Numbered from the stretch's first letter, positions 1-8,637 are shown. The stretch is DNA of 64,000 bases from Streptomyces sp. WMMC940 (GCF_027460265.1 NZ_JAPZBC010000001.1:7428001-7492000); one strand, 5' to 3'. Program-made: numbers and translations. Notes: generated by a model not told the origin, from the sequence alone.

Positions 1-241
1 TGCCTCGGTCGGTGACCCGGGCCGCGCTGTGGTGCACGACGTCGATCCCTTCCGTCGCCCTTCGCAGGGACGCGGTGTCACGCAGATCCCCGTACGCGAA
101 CTCGATGCCCGTGACGGTGCGCAGATGGCTGAGGTCGCTCTCCTCGCGGACGAGGACCCGCACCTTGTCGCCCGCGCGCAGACAGGCATCGACGATGTGG
201 CTGCCCAGGAACCCGGACGCGCCCGTCACCAGTACCTTCAC
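1..241 (-). CDS. NAD-dependent epimerase/dehydratase, OleD-like (N-terminal part)
   Basis: The first 80 codons of a short-chain dehydrogenase/epimerase run off the left edge. The reading begins VKVLVTGASGFLGSHIVDAC, which is the Rossmann dinucleotide-binding start with the GxSGFLG loop. Further on comes a YGDLRD segment and an HHSAARV segment, as in the 3-beta-hydroxysteroid dehydrogenase/OleD family. The GTG start overlaps the TGA of the upstream ligase as GTGA, so the two are translationally coupled. In olefin/beta-lactone pathways OleD reduces the 2-alkyl-3-ketoacyl product of the ketosynthase. That role is inferred from the neighbours. The catalytic YxxxK motif lies outside the window. 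Confidence 0.85.
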   Translation of the reverse strand, partial: MKVLVTGASGFLGSHIVDACLRAGDKVRVLVREESDLSHLRTVTGIEFAYGDLRDTASLRRATEGIDVVHHSAARVTDRG

Positions 242-2196
242 GCCGCCGCCCCCTTCCGCCTGCCGCCGCGCCGGCGCCACCAGGTCGCACCGAACAGCAT
301 CGTCAGCGCGGCCGTCGCCCAGGGCCTTCGCCCGGTGGCCAGCTCCTGCTCCCTGCGCAGGGCGGACGGTATCTGGAGCGCATGGACGACGACGCTGAGG
401 AAGGCGTCGATCCACCACAAGGCCGTCAGCGCCACGTGGTCCCAGGGCAGCAGCGGCCAGGTCGGCAGATAGGCCCAGCCGAGCAGCGGGACGGTGCGCA
501 GCGCCCGGTCCGCGGCGGTCGGGCGGCGACTGCCGGTGAGCCGGTCCTCGGCCCAGCCGGCCAGCAGCTCCCGGCGGATCTTGGCGTTGTGGCGGATGTC
601 CACCGGGAAGGCGGGGTGCGGCAGGAAGTCCTCGATTGCCTTGGTCACCGGGTTGTCGGCGCCCAGAGCGCGCAACTCTCGCTCGATCCGCGGCCAGTGC
701 CCCGGACCTGTGCCCGGTTCGAGCTCCACGCACAGCACGGGTCGCTGCTCGCCATGCGGGCCGAAGCCCACCAGTGCGGTGCGTTTGACCTGCGGATGGG
801 CGTTGAAGACGCCTTCGCATCGCACGGTGTGCAGGTCGCCGTTCGCCGTGCGGACACGGTGGCTCTTGCGTCCGCAGAACCAGATGCGGCCCTCGCCGTC
901 GATCCATCCGACGTCACCCGTGCGGTGCCAGCGACGCCCGTCGTCCTGGATCTTGTGCTCGGCATCGGCCCCGGGTGAGCGGAAGTAGCGCGGGCTGACC
1001 GTCCGGCCGCTGACCACGATCTCGCCGATCTCACCTTCCGCGACGGGGAGCTCGGGCGTCCAGAGGGGTACCGGTCCGTCGCTGACCTCGATGGTGCGGA
1101 CCGTTGTGCCGGGTGCGGGCCACCCGACACAGACACCGAGGGCGGCGGCAGGGCCGTCGGCGCATCCGGCCAGTGCCTCCCTGCTCTCGACCAGCGCCAT
1201 CGGCAGGGCCTCGGTCGATCCGTAGGTGCTGAACACGTTCGCGTCGTCCGGCAGTACGGCACGCAGCGCTCTCATCAGCCCAGGGCTCACCGGGGCTCCG
1301 CCGGAGACGATCAGACGCAGTGACGGCACTCGGGCGCCGGATTCCCCCAGATGTTCCGAGAGCGGTCCCAGCAGGGCGGGCGAGGCGAACATGGCGTCCA
1401 CCCCGAAGCGCTGGATCGCGTCGGTGAGCAGCACCGGGTCGGCGGCGCCGACGCGGCCCATGTCCATCCTCGGCACCACCACCGTGCGGCCCGCCGCGAG
1501 GTCGAACACACCCATCAGCGGCATGGTGACCAGGGTGCTGGTCATGTCAGCGGTGAAGTGGCCGGCCTCGACGCCGTGCGCCATCCCCCGCAGCATGCCG
1601 ACGGTGATCTCGACCGGCTTGGCCGGACCCGTACTGCCGGTGGTGTAGCCGATCAGCGCGATGTCGTCCGGCCCGGACGCCTGCGGAGGCAGTTGCGGCT
1701 GGTCCGCGCCGAGGGCGGACAGCTGCTTGAGCCCGCTTCCCCGGGGCAGCGTGATCACGCTCTTCACTCCGGCGAAGGCACGCGGCCGAAGGCGCCGGAG
1801 CATGTGCGCGGACGGTACGCCGATGAAGGCCTGGACCCGCACCCGGCGGATGCAGTCCAGCATGCGGCCCAGTCCCATGCCGGGGTCGACCACCACGGGA
1901 ACCGCGCCTGTGTGCATCAGGGCGAGGACCAGGACGAGCAGATCGGCGCCGGGAGTGACCAGCAGGGCCGTACGGGTGCCACGGTCGATGCCCCGAGTCC
2001 TGAGACCGGCGGCGCATGCAGTGACCCGGGCGGCGAAGTCGCCGTAGCCGACCGAGGTGTAGGCGGGTGGCCCCGACGAGCCCTGCCTCCCGGCCGGATG
2101 GATGACGGCCGGCTTGTCGGGGGTACGGATGGCGTGCCGGGCGAGCAGCTCGGCCAGGGACGCGTTCCGGGGCGGCTCGGTCATGGTGCCGGACAT
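238..2196 (-). CDS. AMP-dependent acyl-CoA synthetase-like ligase, OleC-like
   Basis: A 652-residue member of the ANL adenylating superfamily. The visible core motifs are YTTGSTGPAKP (phosphate loop), FSTYGSTEA (A5), WHRTGDVGW (A7 region), FCGRKSHRV (A8 hinge) and NAKIRRELL, which holds the C-terminal catalytic lysine. After this comes a Trp-rich hydrophobic tail (about the last 80 residues), longer than in plain acyl-CoA ligases and suggestive of membrane association. The ATG overlaps the upstream ketosynthase stop as TGATG; an in-frame ATG four codons later (2184) is an alternative. Between a ketosynthase III pair and an OleD-like reductase, the best analogy is OleC, which forms a beta-lactone from a 2-alkyl-3-hydroxy acid. 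Acyl activation for another purpose is also possible. Confidence 0.83.
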   Translation of the reverse strand: MSGTMTEPPRNASLAELLARHAIRTPDKPAVIHPAGRQGSSGPPAYTSVGYGDFAARVTACAAGLRTRGIDRGTRTALLVTPGADLLVLVLALMHTGAVPVVVDPGMGLGRMLDCIRRVRVQAFIGVPSAHMLRRLRPRAFAGVKSVITLPRGSGLKQLSALGADQPQLPPQASGPDDIALIGYTTGSTGPAKPVEITVGMLRGMAHGVEAGHFTADMTSTLVTMPLMGVFDLAAGRTVVVPRMDMGRVGAADPVLLTDAIQRFGVDAMFASPALLGPLSEHLGESGARVPSLRLIVSGGAPVSPGLMRALRAVLPDDANVFSTYGSTEALPMALVESREALAGCADGPAAALGVCVGWPAPGTTVRTIEVSDGPVPLWTPELPVAEGEIGEIVVSGRTVSPRYFRSPGADAEHKIQDDGRRWHRTGDVGWIDGEGRIWFCGRKSHRVRTANGDLHTVRCEGVFNAHPQVKRTALVGFGPHGEQRPVLCVELEPGTGPGHWPRIERELRALGADNPVTKAIEDFLPHPAFPVDIRHNAKIRRELLAGWAEDRLTGSRRPTAADRALRTVPLLGWAYLPTWPLLPWDHVALTALWWIDAFLSVVVHALQIPSALRREQELATGRRPWATAALTMLFGATWWRRRGGRRKGAAA

Positions 2197-3143
2197 CAGC
2201 GGGCGGCTCCCTCGGTGTCGCCGGTCAGACGGTAGAGGGACGTCGCCGAGCTCAGGCCCGCGCCGACGGCGAGGAAGAGGATCCGGTCGTGGCCCGTGAG
2301 TCGTCCCGAGTCCCGAGCCTGTGCGAAGCCGTAGGTGAGTGCGGAGGTGTGCGGGTCGCCCTTGAGTCCTTCGACGGTCACCGCGGCATCGGATGCCAGG
2401 CCCAGGCGCTTGGACAGGCGGGCGGCGAAGTCGTGCGACGGCTGAGAGGTGATCAGCAGTGTGCGGTCCAGGACCGCCGGTGCCCGGGCCGCTTCCGCAC
2501 CGTACTCGGCTGCCAGCGCGTCGCGCACGGAGTCGACGGCGAGATCGAGCATCCGCTCCACCACGCCGCTGTCGAGGTCGACGGCTATGGTGTTCCGGCC
2601 TTCGGAGCCGGCCTCGTGCAGCGGCAGATACCCGTTGACGCCATGGCCGCCCGGCCGCGAACGGTGGCGCACCCGTCCGAAGCCGCGGGCGTCGTCGCTG
2701 CGTTCCAGCAGCAGTGCCGCACCGGTGCTCGCATACGGGAACTCGGCCGTCCCCGCTCTGGCCGGGTCCATCGAGGGGTGGGTGTCGGCCGAGACCACCA
2801 GCACCCGGCGGGCGCTGCCGGTCGCCAGCAGCGAACCCCCGGCCTGGACGGCGTTGAGCACGCCGCAGGCACCGTTCATCAGGTCGAACGAGAACGCGGC
2901 ACGCCTGTCGGTGGCGTGCAGGTAGTCCAGGTTGATGCCGATGCGCTTCTGGATCAGCGCGGCGACGGACGGCTCGGAGACGTTGGAGTCGCGGTAGACG
3001 CCGACGTTGATCAGCACGTCGACGTCCGCGGGGGTCAGTCCCGCTCGCCGCAGACACGCACTACCGGCGGATGCCGCGTATCCGATCGCGCTGCCGGTCT
3101 CGTCGGCCGGGCTGAGCGCCGTCGAGGTGATGACGGTGGCCAT
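2196..3143 (-). CDS. Ketosynthase III-like protein with altered active site
   Basis: A 315-residue thiolase-fold protein of the 3-oxoacyl-ACP synthase III family. The nucleophile region reads DLMNGACGVLNAV, so the cysteine is present. The position of the catalytic His (normally HQAN) reads SQPS, and the position of the catalytic Asn (normally GNTS) reads PHTS. The C-terminal glycine loop AVGAGLSSATSLY is intact. It therefore probably does not condense by the usual Cys-His-Asn mechanism and may act as a partner subunit or acyltransferase. An ATG six bases upstream (3149) overlaps the previous stop as ATGA, but GGAGG lies 7 bases from the ATG at 3143, which favours that start. It follows a complete ketosynthase, suggesting a heterodimer. 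Confidence 0.85.
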   Translation of the reverse strand: MATVITSTALSPADETGSAIGYAASAGSACLRRAGLTPADVDVLINVGVYRDSNVSEPSVAALIQKRIGINLDYLHATDRRAAFSFDLMNGACGVLNAVQAGGSLLATGSARRVLVVSADTHPSMDPARAGTAEFPYASTGAALLLERSDDARGFGRVRHRSRPGGHGVNGYLPLHEAGSEGRNTIAVDLDSGVVERMLDLAVDSVRDALAAEYGAEAARAPAVLDRTLLITSQPSHDFAARLSKRLGLASDAAVTVEGLKGDPHTSALTYGFAQARDSGRLTGHDRILFLAVGAGLSSATSLYRLTGDTEGAAR

Positions 3144-3145
3144 GG

Positions 3146-4201
3146 TCATACCTCCAGGGACGAGACGGTCGCGGACAGGAACCCGGTCACCACGCCGGAG
3201 GCGGCGGGCACCATGAGGATCTTCGAGCCCCTGGGTATGCGGCGCTCCTGGAGTGCCTGGTGCAGGACCAGGTAGTGGGATGTGGTCGCGGTGTTGGCGA
3301 ACTTCTCGACGACCGAGAGCGACTCGGGCATCGGTGTCCCGAAGTTGCTCTCGCCCACGTGGTTCATGAAATCGATGAAGCGACTGCCGACCTGGTGCTG
3401 GATCACGAAGTCGTACCCCTCGTCGATGAACCGGCGGCCGTCGTCGGCGAGTCTGTCGCGGTGGAAGGCGGGCCACAGCGAGAGACGGTCCTCGGCGTGC
3501 ATCTCTCTGTTGTTGGTGTACATGGCCAGATCGCCGGTGTCGTCGCTGGGCATGCCCAGGCACAGGTGGGAGTACTCCGAGCAGGTCATCAGCTCGATGT
3601 CGTGGATGACGTCGGCGTCGTCGGTGGCGCGGTCGACGAGGACGGCGACGGCGGAGTCACCGACGGAGAGTGAAGCGAACTGAGGGTCCCGGCTGTCCTC
3701 CATCTCGCGCGCGGCGGTGAAGGCGATGGGGGTGATGTGCTCTCCGCTGAGCACCAGACCGCTGCGCACCTCACCCGAGCGGATCATCCGGTCCAGCAGA
3801 TAGACACCGGTCATCATGCCTGCGCAGGCGTTGGACACATCGAAGTGAATCGCCCTGTCCGCGCCGAGTTCCCCGGCGATGCGGCGGGCGAACGAAGGCT
3901 CGAACTGGTGGCGTCGGCCGTCCGTCGTACGGCTGATGGAGCAGGAGATCACGATGTCGATCTCGTCGGCGGCGTGGCGCGACCGGCCGAGGCATGCGCG
4001 GGCCGCCGAGACGGCCATGGTGAGGCAGTCCTCGGGGGTGCCGGATGTGTCGTCCGCGACCCGTCGCTCGGCCATTCCGGTAATTTTCAGTAAGTCGAAT
4101 TCAGGCGCTTTCTCCATGCGGGCGAGGAGTTCCGGCGTACTCATGGAAGCCGATGGCAGATAGGCCCCGATGGACTCCAAGCGACTGGTGTACACAAACA
4201 T
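3146..4201 (-). CDS. 3-oxoacyl-ACP synthase III family protein (complete catalytic triad)
   Basis: A 351-residue KAS III/OleA-like enzyme and the first gene of the minus-strand operon. All three catalytic positions are visible: Cys in DVSNACAGM, His in VIQHQVGS and Asn in FANTATTS. The C-terminal PAASGVVTGF glycine loop is present. Such enzymes condense an acyl-CoA or acyl-ACP with malonyl-ACP or, in OleA, join two acyl-CoAs head to head. A GGGAG Shine-Dalgarno abuts the ATG at 4201, so the GTG at 4195 (spacing 6) may be the true start. Its stop overlaps the next gene. The pairing with a triad-deficient paralogue and an OleC/OleD-like pair suggests condensation of two acyl chains, or of an acyl chain with an unusual acceptor. 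Confidence 0.87.
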   Translation of the reverse strand: MFVYTSRLESIGAYLPSASMSTPELLARMEKAPEFDLLKITGMAERRVADDTSGTPEDCLTMAVSAARACLGRSRHAADEIDIVISCSISRTTDGRRHQFEPSFARRIAGELGADRAIHFDVSNACAGMMTGVYLLDRMIRSGEVRSGLVLSGEHITPIAFTAAREMEDSRDPQFASLSVGDSAVAVLVDRATDDADVIHDIELMTCSEYSHLCLGMPSDDTGDLAMYTNNREMHAEDRLSLWPAFHRDRLADDGRRFIDEGYDFVIQHQVGSRFIDFMNHVGESNFGTPMPESLSVVEKFANTATTSHYLVLHQALQERRIPRGSKILMVPAASGVVTGFLSATVSSLEV

Positions 4202-5005
4202 CTCCCGGTGGTTTCTCGTTCACGCGGCGCGGCGTCGCGGTGGATGATGAAACAGACGTCGGAGAATCTTTGTCCGCGTCATGTTCTCGTGCGGTGAAGC
4301 CATCGAAAAATTCTGGTTTCACCGTCGGCGGGACGTGGTCCGGCGACAGGAAATCCCGGACGTCGGTGCGCTGCACGCCGACGTTATCGCACCGGTCCGG
4401 GTGGTCTCACGCTGCGGGTCTGTGACGATCACCACTCGTCGTCGGCATGGGGTCGCTGTGAGTGATGGCGGAGAATCGGCGTCCGCTTATGGTGGCACGA
4501 TGGCGGCACATATTCGGAGCGTACGATTCCGTTGAATGCGGAAACTTCTCATGAGGCTGTTGCGGGCCGTTGACCGAACAGTGCCGCAGCCGAAATGCCG
4601 TCTCGTCGTTTCCGGTAGATCGACGGCGCGAGAAGAACGGCACCGTGGCCGATTGTTCACGATCGGCCCACGAGTCTGGCTGGATTTCGACCGGGTCGGG
4701 TGCCGGCGTCACGACCTGCTTCGGCCGGGGACGAGACGACCGTGGACGAGGCGGAGCAGTGCCGGCCGGCGCAGCGCGGGCAGAAAAGGCAGTCCCCGCA
4801 TCAGGCGTGTCGCGGCGGTGTCGTGGGCGACGCCGAACTGCGGCGAGGCGAGGAACGGCAGATGCCCGGAGACGTCCATGAGCGGATGGAACCGCCAATG
4901 GGTCAGACACGGCAGCTGTAAGTGGTTACATGTACCTGAGGGCCGGTGTGAACCCGTGCCGCAACAGGTGGGAGCGGCGCGCCGGATACAGGGACGGGGG
5001 TATCC
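4202..5005. other. Intergenic region, no gene recognised
   Basis: About 800 bases between the divergent ole-like operon and the anchored protein gene. It is less GC-rich in its middle (around 4290-4560) than the flanking genes, as expected of promoter DNA. Short frames exist on both strands but none has Streptomyces codon bias or a recognisable motif. Confidence 0.5.
4984..5005 (+). promoter_or_regulatory. Small inverted repeat enclosing the ribosome binding site
   Basis: GGATAC (4984-4989) and GTATCC (5000-5005) form a perfect 6-bp inverted repeat whose 10-base loop contains the GGGACGGGGG Shine-Dalgarno of the following gene. The second arm touches the ATG. It could be an operator or a hairpin that hides the ribosome binding site. 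Six bases can occur by chance. Confidence 0.3.
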
Positions 5006-5551
5006 ATGCTGAGTTCCGGCCCCGGGAAACGACCCGTATGGCCGTTCGTGGCGGCGGGCTCGGTTGTCGGTGTGCTGCTCCTGGTCGCCGGGGGCCTGTG
5101 GGCGTTCGGCGTGTACAGCATGTCCGTGCCGTCCAGGCCGCTGCTCATCGGCGTCAGGATCGACGGCGCACGCGTCACGGTGAAGGCACCGACGTGCCCC
5201 ACGGACACGGTGGTGCGGGTCGAGGTGTTCGACGGCGAGTCGACCGAGCCTCTCTGGCAGGCGCGCGAGCCGCGTACCTCCGAGGGGAGGAGCGGCGCCG
5301 TCACCCTCTGGGCCGACGACGAGTTCCTGAAACCCGGCTCGGGCACGCGGCCCGAGAAGCTGCCGCGGAGTCTCGACGTCCTCTTCGCCTACGCCGGGAC
5401 GGGTGACGGAACGGGCGGCGCCATCGACGTCGCCCAGGTCACCTCCACGGAGATCCCCGAGGGCCGGTACTGGACCGAGGACGGGCCGAGGACCGCTCAG
5501 GAGATCGACGAGCAGCTGAAGTGCGCTCCGGAGGGGACGACCGCCCCGTAA
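5006..5551 (+). CDS. Membrane-anchored hypothetical protein
   Basis: A 181-residue protein with a short cytoplasmic start (MLSSGPGKRPVW), one hydrophobic segment at about residues 13-36, and an extracytoplasmic domain of about 140 residues. The domain looks like a small beta-sandwich: it alternates short strands such as GVRIDGARVTVKAPTCP and VVRVEVFDG and ends at QLKCAPEG. Two cysteines (in APTCP and QLKCAP) could form a disulphide. No enzyme motif is visible and I do not recognise the family. It stands alone, and a strong hairpin terminator follows 27 bases after the stop. Confidence 0.75.
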   Translation: MLSSGPGKRPVWPFVAAGSVVGVLLLVAGGLWAFGVYSMSVPSRPLLIGVRIDGARVTVKAPTCPTDTVVRVEVFDGESTEPLWQAREPRTSEGRSGAVTLWADDEFLKPGSGTRPEKLPRSLDVLFAYAGTGDGTGGAIDVAQVTSTEIPEGRYWTEDGPRTAQEIDEQLKCAPEGTTAP

Positions 5552-5577
5552 CGGGGATTGTCGGCGTCGACATCAGC

Positions 5578-5615
5578 GGACGGCCGGAGAGGGGAACTCC
5601 CCTCTCCGGCCGTCC
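5578..5615 (+). terminator. Strong intrinsic-type terminator hairpin
   Basis: A perfect 17-bp inverted repeat: the left arm at 5578-5594 starts GGACGGCCGG, the right arm at 5599-5615 ends CCGGCCGTCC, and the loop is 4 bases. There is no long T run, which is normal in Streptomyces. It lies just after the stop at 5551 and before a pseudogene on the other strand, so it may act in both directions. Confidence 0.8.
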
Positions 5616-5760
5616 GTCCGCGCCCCCTCCGACATGGACGCCGTTCCACTCGGCGAGCCGACGGCAGGTGACCGGCCACCGCCGCGAACGACGCCCCGCG
5701 ACCGCCTGAAACGCGTGCGATCGACCGCGCCACCTCCGGCTGTTCGCGGGAGGGAACGGG

Positions 5761-5949
5761 TCAGCGCGGGTTCTGCCGGGCCTTCAGCGGGGTCGTCGGG
5801 AGTTCCGGGGCCGGAAGGCGGTCGCCCGGGTAGCCGATGACCTCGCCGAAACGGTCGGACGCGGCCGCCCAGTCCGCGCGGGCCCGGCGGACCTCCTCGT
5901 CCGTGCGGGCGACGAAGTTCCACCACATAGCACGGGTTTGCCGTTTCAT
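5761..5949 (-). pseudogene. Pirin family protein, C-terminal remnant
   Basis: About 60 codons read MWWNFVARTDEEV, then DRFGEVIGYPGDRLPAPELP. This is the characteristic end of pirin-family cupins (MWWNFVAR ... W ... RF ... GY.G.RLPAP.LP). The catalytic cupin domain with its metal-binding histidines is missing. Upstream on this strand, around 5950, the sequence changes into unrelated DNA, so the 5' part was lost by deletion or insertion. No function is expected. Confidence 0.7.
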
Positions 5950-6049
5950 CCCAGCTCAGGGGCTTGATCGACCATCCGGGGTCAGCAGAAGGTCAGCAAG
6001 ACGCCCGGGAGTCGACAAACATGGCCACCATCAACCTCGTCCGCGGCAT

Positions 6050-6316
6050 GGGCAGCTTTTCAGCCTGTTCGCCGCCGCCGTCCTCGCCGTCACCCACGCC
6101 CGCACCCGCACCGCCGACGGAGCCGGACACGGCCTGGAACTCGCCCCGGCCAGCGGCCGCGAACTCCTGGTCATCCTGCGGATCACCGCACTTCCGCAAC
6201 CCCGACGCGACCGGGACCACATCCTGCACTGGTCCGCCTGGCGCCGCCATCACCAGCACCAGGCCACCGAGGCCCACCTCCGGTGGAACAACATCACCGC
6301 CGCGGCGGCCACGTGA
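6050..6316 (+). pseudogene. Transposase C-terminal remnant
   Basis: The frame encodes LFSLFAAAVLAVTHARTR, then a LAPASGRELLVIL segment and HILHWSAWRRHHQHQATEAH. The pattern hxxLLxxL ... HxLHWSxWRRxHQ is the usual tail of several actinobacterial transposases. There is no catalytic domain upstream, and the frame changes before 6050. It sits beside the pirin remnant, so an insertion event may have broken that gene. I cannot assign the IS family. Confidence 0.5.
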
Positions 6317-6411
6317 CCGAAGCCCGTGGACCAAGACTTACAGCTGCCGTGTCAGACCGGCCGACGACCGGCCGGGACAGGGAATCCGGAGTGGTGCTGA
6401 ACTGCTCTCGC

Positions 6412-7077
6412 TCAAGTCGCGGCGGATGTGCGGCGAGTTCGGCCACGCCGGCGGATCGCGTGCTTCAGGGGGAGTGACAGAAGCCAGGTCCCCAGCGCCA
6501 CCCGAGGGGAGACGGCGAAGGCGATCACCACTGATGCCGCGCAGATCAGGGCGACGGCGCCCTGCTCCGTAACGGTGGTCCAGCCGACACGGTCGGGGAT
6601 CGGTCGGGCCTGAAGGCGTTCGCGCCGCCAGATGCCGGTGAACAGCGCGAGGTGCAGCAGGCTGATCACAGCGATGGTGGCCGCATAGGAGGACACGGCC
6701 AGTGGCTGCTCGCCTCCGTACTCGGACAGCAATGCGGTGGGAAACGGCAGCAGCGCGGCCGCGCCCAGGCCGGCCAGGGTGAGGCGTACCGTGAGGACGT
6801 CGGCAAGCCGCACCTGATGGAGGATCTGGCGCTGGTCGCGCCAGAAGGCGCCGAGAACGGCGAAGCTGAGCGCGTATGCACCGAGCTTGGGCCAGACCTG
6901 GCTCATCTCGTACCGGAAGCCCGTGGCGTCCAAGCCCTGGGGGATGGAGACATCGAGCACCAGCAGCGTCATGGCGATGGCGTAGATCCCGTCGGAGAGA
7001 GCGACCAGCAGTGCAGGGCTCTCCGCGTAAGGCGATTCACATGTGTCGCCCGTACTGCCCGTACCGGTCACAGTCAT
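6412..7077 (-). CDS. TMEM175 (DUF1211) family potassium channel-like membrane protein
   Basis: A 221-residue integral membrane protein. Near residue 27 it carries LSDGIYAIAMTLLVLDV, the bacterial TMEM175 signature (FSDGxxAIAxTLLxLDI) that forms the ion-conducting first helix. The second half of the first repeat follows, with WRDQRQILHQV, and then further hydrophobic segments, giving about six helices in all. Bacterial TMEM175 proteins are tetrameric potassium-permeable channels. The conserved first Phe is Leu here, which occurs in divergent members. It is monocistronic and the C-terminus is basic (RRRGRTRR). Confidence 0.85.
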   Translation of the reverse strand: MTVTGTGSTGDTCESPYAESPALLVALSDGIYAIAMTLLVLDVSIPQGLDATGFRYEMSQVWPKLGAYALSFAVLGAFWRDQRQILHQVRLADVLTVRLTLAGLGAAALLPFPTALLSEYGGEQPLAVSSYAATIAVISLLHLALFTGIWRRERLQARPIPDRVGWTTVTEQGAVALICAASVVIAFAVSPRVALGTWLLSLPLKHAIRRRGRTRRTSAAT

Positions 7078-7240
7078 GACCGCACGCTAGACCGCGATGA
7101 GCCCGGTGGCGGGCAATCGCGGCCCGTGTCCTCCGGACACGGACTCGAGGACGATTCCGACGCTTCGCAGGCCGAGCGGATCCGGATGAGCGAAGGCCCG
7201 CGCGACTGTTTCCCGTGCCAGACCGAGCGCATCCTCGCCC

Positions 7241-7270
7241 AGCTCCAGCTCCAGCTCCAGCTCCAGCTCC
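7241..7270. repeat. Hexanucleotide tandem repeat (AGCTCC)x5
   Basis: Five perfect copies of AGCTCC in a row, extended by partial matches on the left. On the minus strand one frame (7087-7275) reads it as Glu-Leu repeats within a 62-codon open frame. That frame has no ribosome binding site and no recognised family, so I do not call it a gene. The stretch 7082-7497 holds nothing else that I recognise. Confidence 0.85.
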
Positions 7271-7497
7271 GGCACCTGGCCGAACCTACTTCCGGGACGA
7301 CTGGACCGAGCGCAGGGACGAGTCCTCGCGGTGCCGCCGACGGCTCAATGCTCGTCGGGCATCGCGCTGGCCCGGCGTCGACGGGGCCCCAGGCCCCCAG
7401 CGCAACCGCCCGCTTCCTTCGATCGACTGTGAGCACGGTGTCGGCCGGACGCCGAGGTGACCACGTGACCGACCGTTGCGGCAGGTGGGCAGCGGAC

Positions 7498-8262
7498 TCA
7501 TCTTTCACCGACGACCAGGAGGAACGGTGGCGTCGTCCGCTCCGTCGCCCAGCGCTCCGGGGCGGTGGCCCCGGCGCCATGCCGCCGCCGGACGTCGGCC
7601 GGCAGCGGTACGGTCTGCCACACACGGGCGAAGCCTGCGTGGCTCAGCATCTCGTGGTAGCTCTCGGCGGGCCAGTACGTGTCCACGATGTCCACCCACG
7701 CGCCGTCCGTCCGACGCAGCCGTACCGGTATCTGGTCGCCCGCCCGGTAGGTCCCACCGGGTCGGCCGATCTGGAAGCTGTCGAAGGTCACGCCGACGTG
7801 ACTGGGGTGGGCGTTGAGGACGGCAAAGCGGCCACCGGGCCGCAGCACCCGGTGCGCCTCGGCCGCCATGGCCTCGGCTTGCTCCCGCCGCGCGATGCAG
7901 ACGAGCACGAAGCAGGACATCACCGCGTCCGCCGAGGCATGGTCAAGGAACGACAGGTCCCAGCCGAAGGCCTGGTGGAAGGTGATACGGGGTTGGCCGT
8001 GTCGGGCGGCCGCGAGGGCCAGCATCCTCGGAGAGATGTCCACCGCGTGCACCTGGAGGCCGTGGTCCTCGGCGGCACGGCGCGCGACCTTCCCGGGGCC
8101 GCAGCCCACGTCCACCAGGACCCTTACATCCGGTTGCGCCAAGCGCAGCTGCTCGAACACAAAGGGGTAGCCCCACAGCCACCCGACCGTGTCGTCCCAC
8201 AGGACGAAGTCGTCGGCAACCTCGGTGGTGTCCCAGACCGTCCGTCGGCCGGATGTGTCCAC
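7498..8262 (-). CDS. Class I SAM-dependent methyltransferase
   Basis: A 254-residue methyltransferase of the UbiE/Methyltransf_11 type. Motif I is VLVDVGCGPGKVA (residues about 48-60), and the acidic end of strand beta-2 is VHAVDISPRML. Motif IV/post-I features are seen in DAVMSCFVL, and HRVLRPGGRFAVL is the usual motif before strand 5. The C-terminal half carries a substrate cap with several aromatic residues. The substrate cannot be told. It stands alone, transcribed away from the endonuclease gene. The ATG is followed by DTSGRRTVWDTTEVADDFVLWDD, resembling stand-alone small-molecule methyltransferases. Confidence 0.85.
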   Translation of the reverse strand: MDTSGRRTVWDTTEVADDFVLWDDTVGWLWGYPFVFEQLRLAQPDVRVLVDVGCGPGKVARRAAEDHGLQVHAVDISPRMLALAAARHGQPRITFHQAFGWDLSFLDHASADAVMSCFVLVCIARREQAEAMAAEAHRVLRPGGRFAVLNAHPSHVGVTFDSFQIGRPGGTYRAGDQIPVRLRRTDGAWVDIVDTYWPAESYHEMLSHAGFARVWQTVPLPADVRRRHGAGATAPERWATERTTPPFLLVVGER

Positions 8263-8637
8263 GAGGACAAGTCAAGCAGACGTCCGCCCCGCAGGCCCGC
8301 CGACAGGAAGACATCGGGTGGACGGCAGCCGGCAGCGGCTGTGACTCCTGGCGGAGGGTCGGGCGTCCAGGCTGTCGGACTGCTGGTGAAGAAGCAGAAG
8401 CTCGCCATCCACGCGCTGTCCGGGCCGTTCGCCGTCGTGCGGCACGGGGCGGGGGCGGCAGCAAGAGGCGGTCACAGTCGCCGCCGCGCCCCCGCCGTCG
8501 CGGCCGCCCGGACAATGTCAGGACGTACAGCACTCCAGTTCCGTCGTGGGATGGCCGGTGCCGGAGAGTGGTTGCCGTGGTGAGGCGTGTCGATCAACGA
8601 CCCTCGGTATGCCGGTGCCGGTCGTTAGCCTGTTGGT
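8263..8637. other. Intergenic region between divergent genes
   Basis: About 375 bases with no convincing gene. The right end (8581-8637) presumably carries the promoter for the endonuclease gene: TAGCCT lies about 10 bases before its start and no good Shine-Dalgarno is seen, which would fit a leaderless transcript. Confidence 0.4.

Noticed and set aside
238..3057. A 939-codon open frame across the ligase gene
   Set aside because: Only the part from 2196 down is the ligase; the upstream part is the out-of-frame shadow of the ketosynthase gene.
7241..7270. Tandem repeat considered as a CRISPR array
   Set aside because: Six-base direct repeats without spacers; no cas genes in the window.
7087..7275. 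A 62-codon minus frame containing Glu-Leu repeats
   Set aside because: No ribosome binding site and no family; the repeat alone creates the open frame.
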